Assembly: GCA_025924815.1 (NCBI GenBank)
Contig: JAICHQ010000001.1
Location: 62,001-126,000, forward strand
Length of the DNA stretch: 64,000 nucleotides
Direction: 5' to 3'
Source of the DNA: Nocardioides sp.
GTDB lineage: Bacteria; Actinomycetota; Actinomycetes; Propionibacteriales; Nocardioidaceae
Shown: positions 57,346-64,000 of the stretch, in pieces
Position numbering within the stretch: the first letter of the stretch is position 1
Layout of the letters: every line of letters begins with the position of its first letter
Position numbers and translations under genes: made by a program
The notes under the pieces: generated by a model
Databases searched by the model: none
Seen by the model: only the letters and a program-made list of their open reading frames with translations
Told to the model about the DNA's origin: nothing

Positions 57346-58503
57346 TTAGTGATCGAGGTGGCACGGCCCGGCGGCCGCGTTGATGCAGGTCTGGATCCGG
57401 ACGCCGCCGACGGCGGTCTCGCCCGGTACGGCGGTCGTCAGCTCCCCGGTGCGCAGGTCGCGGACGACCCCCTCGCGCATGGGCAGGACGCACTGGTAGC
57501 AGATGCCCATCCGGCAGCCGCTGGGCATGAGGACCCCGGCGTCCTCGGCCTGCTCGAGGATCGGCCGGCCGCCGTCGCAGTCGACGGTGACGCCGGCGCG
57601 GTCGAAGGACACGGTGCCGCCCTCGCCGGCGACCAGCGCGGTCACCCGGAACTGCTCGGTGAACAGCGGCAGCCCGCGCCCCTCGTGGTGGGCGGCGACG
57701 GCGTCGAGCAGCCCGCCCGGGCCGCAGGCGAAGGTCGTGCGCTCGGCCAGGTCCGGGACGAGGGCGTCGAGGTCGGCGAGGTCGAGCACGCCGTGCTCGT
57801 CGTCGTAGCGCGCGACGAGGCGGATCACCCCGGCCGACTCGAGCCCGCGCAGGTCGGCGGCGAAGATGGAGTCCGGCGCGCTCGGGGCGACGTGCAGCAC
57901 CACGATGTCGTACGCCGCGGAGCGGGGCAGGTGCAGAACGCCGGTGTCGGTGGACGGGTAGAGGTTGCGCAGCATCCCGATCACCGGGGTGATCCCGGAG
58001 CCGGCGGTGACGAAGAGCAGCTTCATCCGTCGGTCGTGCTCGTCGGGACCACCGGACTCGCCGGGCCCCGGCACGGGCAGCACGAACTCGCCGGCCGCCT
58101 GCTCGAGGTGGAGCAGCGTGCCCGGACGCGTGTGCCGGACCAGGAACGGGCTGACCTGGCCGTCGGGGACGGCCTTGACCGTGATCGAGATGCGGCCGTC
58201 GGCGCGCGGGCCGTGGGTCAGCGAGTAGGCGCGCCAGCAGCGCACGCCGTCGACGTCGACGCCGACGCGGACGTACTGCCCGGGCACGTGGCCGCTCCAG
58301 TCGGCACCTGGGCGGATCACCAGGGTGGCGGCGTCGGGAGTCTCGGGGTGGATCGACTCCACCCGGCCCCGCAGCTCGGCGCCCGGGCGCATCGGCGCGA
58401 ACAGGTCGAGGAAGTCCGCGGGGACCAGCGGCGTGGTGGCTGCCTCGGCGAGCTTCAGAGCACGACTGCGCCAGCGCGCGGCGGGTGCAAGAGTGCTGCT
58501 CAT
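57346..58503 (-). CDS. Ferredoxin reductase with C-terminal 2Fe-2S plant-type ferredoxin domain
   Basis: GQYVRVGVDVDGVRCWRAYSLTHGP; FVTAGSGITPVIGMLR; Cys cluster PSGCRMGICYQCVLPM ... TCINAA. Confidence 0.92.
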   Translation of the reverse strand: MSSTLAPAARWRSRALKLAEAATTPLVPADFLDLFAPMRPGAELRGRVESIHPETPDAATLVIRPGADWSGHVPGQYVRVGVDVDGVRCWRAYSLTHGPRADGRISITVKAVPDGQVSPFLVRHTRPGTLLHLEQAAGEFVLPVPGPGESGGPDEHDRRMKLLFVTAGSGITPVIGMLRNLYPSTDTGVLHLPRSAAYDIVVLHVAPSAPDSIFAADLRGLESAGVIRLVARYDDEHGVLDLADLDALVPDLAERTTFACGPGGLLDAVAAHHEGRGLPLFTEQFRVTALVAGEGGTVSFDRAGVTVDCDGGRPILEQAEDAGVLMPSGCRMGICYQCVLPMREGVVRDLRTGELTTAVPGETAVGGVRIQTCINAAAGPCHLDH

Positions 58504-58592
58504 ACACTCCAGCATGTCGCTCCCGGAGGGCGCGTTCCTGACCGCCACACGTGAATCATGGGCTTCTTTTTGTTCGTATGGGACAATTGAGC

Positions 58593-59783
58593 ATGGCCGC
58601 ATTGGGCACCGGCACGACCACCACCCGGATCACCCTGGATCCCCGCCTGCTGGACCTGCTGCGCCGCCGGCTGCCCGAGGTGGCCACCGACACGATCGCG
58701 GCGATCACCGACGAGGTCCCGTCGTACGCCGGGGCGTTCGGCGGGCCGATGGGCGAGAACGTCGAGAACGCCGTGCAGATGGCGCTCGCCGGCTTCCTCC
58801 GCCTGGCGGCCCGGGGACGGGTCGTCGACCAGGCCCAGCCGCTGTCCCCCGCGCTGGAGGGCGCTTACGCGCTCGGGCGCGGCGAGGCCCGCAGCGGTCG
58901 CAGCGCCGACGCCCTGCTCTCGGCGTACCGCGTGGGCGCTCGGGTCGCCTGGCGTGAGCTGGCCGAGACCGCGGTCGACGCCGGCGTCCCGGCCGACATG
59001 CTCGCGGACTTCGCCGAGCTCGTCTTCGCCTACATCGACGAGCTGTCCGCCGCCTCGGTCGCCGGCCACGCCGACGAGCTGGAGACCAGCGGGCGGGTCC
59101 GCCAGGGATACCTGGACCGCCTGGCCTCCGGCATCCTGCGCGGCGACCCGGCCGACGCCCTGGTGGCGGCGGCCGAGCGCGCGGACTGGACGCCGCCCAA
59201 GACGCTGACCGTCGTGATCGCACCCAACGCGCAGGTGCGCCCGGTGCAGGGCCTGCTCGACCCGCGGACCCTGGCGTCGGTCGGCGACCTGGCCAGCCTC
59301 GCCGACGGCCTGGGCGTGCTGCTCGTGCCCGACGTGGGCGGCCGCGCGCGCACGCGGCTGATGGAGGCCCTGGCCGGCCGGTCCGCGGTGGCCGGCCCTT
59401 CGCGCCCCTGGCTGCAGGCGGGCTCGTCGTACGCGCGAGCCCTGCGTGCCCTCGAGCTCCGCGACGAGATCGACGAGGACGCGACGTACGACACCGAGGA
59501 GCACCTCGCCGACCTCGTGCTGGCCGCGGACCGTGAGGCGGTGGCCGACCTGCGCGCCCAGGTGCTCGCGCCGCTCGACGGCCTGCGCCCCGCCACCCGG
59601 CAGAAGCTGGGCGAGACCCTCCGCGCCTGGCTGCTGCACCAGGGCCGCCGCGACGACGTCGCCGCCGCGCTCTTCGTGCATCCGCAGACCGTGCGCTACC
59701 GCATGGGACAGCTGCGGGAGCTGTACGGCGACCGGCTCGACGACCCCGCGACCGTCCGCGACCTGACGATCGCGCTCGCCTGA
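58593..59783 (+). CDS. PucR-type helix-turn-helix transcriptional regulator
   Basis: C-terminal PucR HTH: LGETLRAWLLHQGRRDDVAAALFVHPQTVRYRMGQLRELYGDRLDDPATVRDLTIAL. Confidence 0.88.
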   Translation: MAALGTGTTTTRITLDPRLLDLLRRRLPEVATDTIAAITDEVPSYAGAFGGPMGENVENAVQMALAGFLRLAARGRVVDQAQPLSPALEGAYALGRGEARSGRSADALLSAYRVGARVAWRELAETAVDAGVPADMLADFAELVFAYIDELSAASVAGHADELETSGRVRQGYLDRLASGILRGDPADALVAAAERADWTPPKTLTVVIAPNAQVRPVQGLLDPRTLASVGDLASLADGLGVLLVPDVGGRARTRLMEALAGRSAVAGPSRPWLQAGSSYARALRALELRDEIDEDATYDTEEHLADLVLAADREAVADLRAQVLAPLDGLRPATRQKLGETLRAWLLHQGRRDDVAAALFVHPQTVRYRMGQLRELYGDRLDDPATVRDLTIALA

Positions 59784-59785
59784 GC

Positions 59786-61261
59786 TCACAGCGCCGTGTG
59801 GGCGACCTCTCCTGCCACCAGGGTGAGCGCGACCGACATGCCGCGCAGTGCCGCGGCGGCCGTGGCGGTGTCGGGATGCTCGGCGAGCGGGTCGGCGTCG
59901 AGCAGCGCGAGGTCGGCGGGCATCCCGGCATGCACGCTGCCCTGCCCGTCGACGCTGGCGGCCAGCGCCTCGCGCGCGGTCAACGCCTGCTCGGCGTGCC
60001 AGGCCGGCCGCTCGTCGGCACTGCGGTGCACCGCGGCGGCGATGGCCAGCCACGGGTCGAGCGGCGAGACGGGCGCGTCGGACCCGAGGGTCACCTCGAC
60101 GCCGTCCTCGATCATCCAGCGGAACGCGAAGGAGCGCTCCGTGCGGTCGGGCCAGATCAGCTCGGTGATGTCGCGGTCGTCGAGCAGGTGGGCCGGCTGG
60201 ACGCTGGCCCGCAGGCCGAGGCGGGCCATCGTCCGGACCTGCTGCCGGGTCACCAGCTGGACGTGCTCGATCGAGCCGACGGCCCCGGTGGCGTCGTAGG
60301 CGGCGAGGGCCTCCTGCAGGGCGAGATCGCCGATCGCGTGGGTGGCCACGTCGAGTCCGTGGCGGTGCCCGGCGTCGAGCAGGCGCTCCAGCTCGGCGCT
60401 GGTCTGGTTGGGCGCGCCCGAGCCGGACCCGTCGGCGTACTCCTCGCAGCACCAGGCCGTGCGGGTGTTGATCGAGCCGTCGCTGATGATCTTCAACGGC
60501 CCCATCGTGATCAGGTCCGGGGAGCCGGGGAGCACGTCGCCGGTGCGCAGCCCGGCGGCGATGGTGGCGTCGAGTCCGTCGGCGTACGTCGAGACGCGGA
60601 CCCGGATCGGCGAGTCGCGCCGCTCCCAATCGGCCGGCGTCTGGCCCTTCTCGAGGTCGACCACGCCGGCGATCCCGAGGGCGGCGGTGCGCTCGAGCAT
60701 GCGGCGGTACGCCTCCGGAGACACGTCCGGCTCGAGCACCTCCTCGATCCGGGTATAGGCCTCGTACCACTCGTTCTCCAGCACGACGCCGTCGCGCAGC
60801 GGGAGGCCCAGCCGTTCGAGAGCCCGGCTGTTGAGCCACGCGTGGTGCCCGTCGCCGGCGATCAGCACGACCGGGACGTCGGGCGCGATCGCATCCAGCG
60901 CCGCGACGGTCGGAGAGGTCGTCCAGGTGCCGAGCCGGTGACCGCGCCCGACGAGGGGGCCGGGGTGCTCGGCCAGGTGGTCGCGCACCCGGCTCACCAC
61001 GTGCTCGGGCGACTCCGAGCCCGACAGGTCGAGCCGCTGGCCGCTGGCGGTCCACTGGGCGAGATGGACGTGGGTGTCCCACAGCCCGGGGACGACCCAG
61101 CGCCCGTCGCCGTCGTACTCCTCGAGGCCGAGCGGGCGCTCCAGCCCGTGCCCGATGTTCTGCACGACGCCCTGCTCGACGACGAGATCCACCGGCCCCG
61201 CCCACCCGGGGCCACGCCCGAGCTCGACGATGCGGACGTTGCGCAGGACGCAGTCCCCCAT
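59786..61261 (-). CDS. Amidohydrolase family protein (YtcJ-like)
   Basis: DGDGRWVVPGLWDTHVHLAQW; LDVATHAIGDLALQEALAAYD; TLGSDAPVSPLDPWLAIAAAV. Confidence 0.9.
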   Translation of the reverse strand: MGDCVLRNVRIVELGRGPGWAGPVDLVVEQGVVQNIGHGLERPLGLEEYDGDGRWVVPGLWDTHVHLAQWTASGQRLDLSGSESPEHVVSRVRDHLAEHPGPLVGRGHRLGTWTTSPTVAALDAIAPDVPVVLIAGDGHHAWLNSRALERLGLPLRDGVVLENEWYEAYTRIEEVLEPDVSPEAYRRMLERTAALGIAGVVDLEKGQTPADWERRDSPIRVRVSTYADGLDATIAAGLRTGDVLPGSPDLITMGPLKIISDGSINTRTAWCCEEYADGSGSGAPNQTSAELERLLDAGHRHGLDVATHAIGDLALQEALAAYDATGAVGSIEHVQLVTRQQVRTMARLGLRASVQPAHLLDDRDITELIWPDRTERSFAFRWMIEDGVEVTLGSDAPVSPLDPWLAIAAAVHRSADERPAWHAEQALTAREALAASVDGQGSVHAGMPADLALLDADPLAEHPDTATAAAALRGMSVALTLVAGEVAHTAL

Positions 61262-62622
61262 CAGGCCGGGTCCAGGACCGAGACGGCGTGTCCGAAGCGC
61301 AGCAGGTTGGCCGGGTCGTACGACGCCTTGGCGCGCTGCAGACGCTCGTAGGTCGGGACCGGCCAGGCCCGGGCGCGGTCGGCGTCGTCGCCGGGCACGC
61401 CGTGGAAGTTCACCATCGTGCCCGCCGACCACGGGGCCATCGCGGCCACGATCTGCTGGATCGCCGGCGGCACCGCCTCCGCGATGGGCGGCATCAGGAC
61501 ACCCACCGCGAACAGGGAGTACGCCGCGTCGCGACCGCCGACCGCGTCGGAGCCGCCGCGCGCCAGGGCTCCGCCCAGCAGCCGAACCTCCACCAGGAGC
61601 AGCGGGGACTCGGTGTCCGGCCCGGCCTGCGCGAGGATCGTCTCGATGGTCTGCGGCCCGAGCTCGCGTAGCAGGACGCCGCCCTCCTCGAAGGGCATCG
61701 GGTGCTCGGGGTCCATGTGGATCCGGTCGAGCTCGGAGTAGGGCATCCGGCCGACCATGTCGATCAGCGGCGGGGCGACGTCGCGCATCGGCGCCAGCAG
61801 CCGCTCGCCCTCTGCGTCGTCGCCGAGGTAGGCGACCCGCAGGTGCACGGTGAACCGGCCCCTCAGCGGCTCCGGGATGTCGGGCAGCGGAGGCAGTCGG
61901 AGCAGCCCGATCGAGGCGGAGAACTCCTCGGGCAGGGTCTCGACCCACTCGGCGAAGACCGTGAGCAGGGTCGGGGCCAGGGCTCCCGGCCAGAAGATGC
62001 CGCCGCCGTAGATGTCCTGCACGTCGATCAGGTCGAGCTCCATCGAGGTCACGATGCCGACGTTGCCCTTGCCGCCGCGGAGAGCCCAGTCGAGCTCCGA
62101 GCCGTCGCCGGTCTCGACGTGGTGCCGCTCGCCGTCACCGGTGACGACGTCGAAGGACCGCACGTGGTCGGAGCTGAAGCCGAACCGCCGCCCGAGCACG
62201 GGCAGCCCGCCGCCGAGCGTGTAGCCGACGACGCCCACGTCGGACGTGGAGCCGCACAGGCCGCCCAGGCCGTGCCCGGCGGCCGCGTCGAGGAGGGCGC
62301 GCCACTTGACGCCCGCGCCGATGCGCGCCGTCCGCCGCTCCGGGTCGATGGTGATCTCGTCGAGCCCGCGGGTGCTCACCAGGACCCCGCCGGCGATCGG
62401 GACGACCGCGCCGTGGCCGGTCGCCTGGACGCCGATCGGAAGGTCGTGCGCCGCAGCCCAGTGCACTGCTGCGGCGACATCGTCGGCCGAGCGGGCCGCG
62501 ACCACGACGTCGGGCGTGTGCCGGCGCGCCGCGTTGAACGCTGCGACCTCGTCGGCGTATCCCTCATCATCCGGTCGCAGGACCGGTCCCTCCACCTGCT
62601 CCGCGAGCGCGCTGATGTCCAT
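61261..62622 (-). CDS. FAD-binding oxidoreductase (berberine-bridge/PCMH type)
   Basis: RHTPDVVVAARSADDVAAAVHWAAAHDLPIGVQATGHGAVVPIAGGVLVSTRGLDEITIDPERRTARIGAGVKW; C-term LQRAKASYDPANLLRFGHAV. Confidence 0.92.
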   Translation of the reverse strand: MDISALAEQVEGPVLRPDDEGYADEVAAFNAARRHTPDVVVAARSADDVAAAVHWAAAHDLPIGVQATGHGAVVPIAGGVLVSTRGLDEITIDPERRTARIGAGVKWRALLDAAAGHGLGGLCGSTSDVGVVGYTLGGGLPVLGRRFGFSSDHVRSFDVVTGDGERHHVETGDGSELDWALRGGKGNVGIVTSMELDLIDVQDIYGGGIFWPGALAPTLLTVFAEWVETLPEEFSASIGLLRLPPLPDIPEPLRGRFTVHLRVAYLGDDAEGERLLAPMRDVAPPLIDMVGRMPYSELDRIHMDPEHPMPFEEGGVLLRELGPQTIETILAQAGPDTESPLLLVEVRLLGGALARGGSDAVGGRDAAYSLFAVGVLMPPIAEAVPPAIQQIVAAMAPWSAGTMVNFHGVPGDDADRARAWPVPTYERLQRAKASYDPANLLRFGHAVSVLDPA

Positions 62623-62740
62623 CCGTCTCCCCCTGGTCCTCGACTGTGCCCGAGAACGGCGCACGGCTCGATCCGGTCGCCGTCGCGAGGGTAGCGCCGC
62701 GGAGCGCGAGGCAACCGTTCGCCCGCTGACAGACGGCGGG

Positions 62741-63991
62741 TCAGTCGACGTGGCGGCGCGACTGGACGATCCGGAAGCGGGACGCGACGTACGCGCCGTC
62801 GGTGTACGACGCGTTGGCCGCCGGGTTGGCGCCCGTGCCGTGGAAGTCGGAGTACGCCGCCGACTGGTTGACGAAGACGCCGCCGAGGAGGTTCTCGCTC
62901 AGCGCCACCCCGGCGTCCAGGGCCGCGTCGCGCATCCCGGCGACCACCTCGTCGGAGGTGGAGTAGACCGCGGCCGTCATCGCGCCGTGCGCGAGCACCG
63001 TCGACCCGAACAGCGAGATCGACTCGGCGGTGTCCGCCGTCGTGATCAGGTAGGCCACCGGCCCGAAGCACTCCGTCTCGTAGACCTCGGCGTCGGCCGC
63101 CGTCAGCCCGATGATCGTGGGTGTCCGTACGGTCGCGTCGGGGTACGCCGGGTGGGTCACGGTCCGCGACGCGACGTACACCTCGCCGCGCGAACCGGCC
63201 TGCTCCAGACGCGACAGCACGCCGTCGTTGACGATGCCGCCGAGCAGCTCGACCGCCCGGGCGTCGTCGCCGAGGAGCCGGTCGAACGCCGCGCCGATGC
63301 CGGCCGCCACCTCGGCCGGCGTCTTCGTGCCCTCGTCGGTCCCGACGCCGGCGGCGGGCAGGTAGACGTTCTGCGGGGCGGTGCACATCTGGCCGGTGTA
63401 GAGCGCGAACGAGAACGCGAGGTTGGCGCACATCGCCTCGAAGTCGGACGTCGAGTCGATCACGACCGTGTTCACACCGGCCTTCTCGGTGAACACCGTC
63501 GCCTGCGACGCGTTCTTCTCCAGCCAGTCGCCGAAGGCGTTGCCGCCGGTGTAGTCGATCAGCCTGACCTCCGGCCGCAGCGCCAGCGCCGACGCCAGCT
63601 TGTCGGCCGGGTCCTCGGCGGCCAGCGTCACCAGGTGGGGATCGAAGCCCGCCTCGGCGAGCACCTCCTTGCAGGCCTGCACGGTGATCGCCAGCGGCAG
63701 CACCGCCGACGGGTGCGGCTTGACCACGACGGCGTTGCCGGTGACCAGGGAGGCGAACAGTCCGGGCCAGGAGTTCCAGGTCGGGAACGTGGTGCAGCCG
63801 ATCACCAGCGCCACGCCGCGCGGCACCACCGTGAACGTCTTCTCCATCTTCAGCGGAGCACCGCCCGGTCTCGGCGCGGGCTTCTCCCACACGGCCGTGC
63901 GCGGCGTGCGCGTCATCTCGACCCAGGCGTAGGCGACCGCCTCGAGCGCCCGGTCGAGCGCGTGGGCGCCCCCGGCCTGGAAGGCCATCAC
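62741..63991 (-). CDS. paaN: Aldehyde dehydrogenase family, phenylacetic-acid-degradation PaaN-like (5' part truncated by the window end)
   Basis: EKTFTVVPRGVALVIGCTTFPTWNSWPGLFASLVTGNAVVVKPHPSAVLPLAI; TGQMCTAPQNVYLPAAGV; FHGTGANPAANASYTDGAYVASRFRIVQSRRHVD. Confidence 0.82.
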   Translation of the reverse strand: MMAFQAGGAHALDRALEAVAYAWVEMTRTPRTAVWEKPAPRPGGAPLKMEKTFTVVPRGVALVIGCTTFPTWNSWPGLFASLVTGNAVVVKPHPSAVLPLAITVQACKEVLAEAGFDPHLVTLAAEDPADKLASALALRPEVRLIDYTGGNAFGDWLEKNASQATVFTEKAGVNTVVIDSTSDFEAMCANLAFSFALYTGQMCTAPQNVYLPAAGVGTDEGTKTPAEVAAGIGAAFDRLLGDDARAVELLGGIVNDGVLSRLEQAGSRGEVYVASRTVTHPAYPDATVRTPTIIGLTAADAEVYETECFGPVAYLITTADTAESISLFGSTVLAHGAMTAAVYSTSDEVVAGMRDAALDAGVALSENLLGGVFVNQSAAYSDFHGTGANPAANASYTDGAYVASRFRIVQSRRHVD

Positions 63992-64000
63992 GAACGCCTG

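Noticed and set aside
1-64000. CRISPR arrays, tRNA/rRNA genes, IS elements, integrases or prophage
   Set aside because: No regularly spaced repeats, no recognisable cloverleaf or rRNA sequence, and no transposase/integrase/phage structural motifs seen by eye; a tRNAscan/ISfinder run would be needed to be certain.

Overview
This is a high-GC actinobacterial chromosomal window, with a gene content and style resembling Nocardioides or a related genus (inference). It is densely packed with about 59 protein-coding genes. I see no rRNA, tRNA, CRISPR array, IS element or prophage that I can support. Most genes are ordinary metabolic or regulatory genes: dehydrogenases, MFS/MMPL/KUP transporters, two-component systems, helicases, and catabolic enzymes such as hydroxyquinol dioxygenase, maleylacetate reductase and a PaaN-like protein. 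The main items worth a second look are: (1) two paralogous E2 (2-oxoacid dehydrogenase acyltransferase)-like proteins, 48 kb apart, both lacking the lipoyl-lysine and the catalytic His; (2) a translationally coupled type III PKS / UbiA prenyltransferase / ICMT-like methyltransferase / geranylgeranyl-reductase-like / IPP isomerase cluster; (3) a structured, possibly switchable leader upstream of a stand-alone SNF2-family helicase; (4) a KUP potassium transporter split by a single-base frameshift; (5) a hemerythrin / heme-oxygenase-like / CDGSH / methyltransferase operon in a neighbourhood rich in GGGTAC (SigB-like -10) hexamers; (6) several perfect palindromes in intergenic regions. All functional calls are by eye from translated motifs. 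No database search was run.
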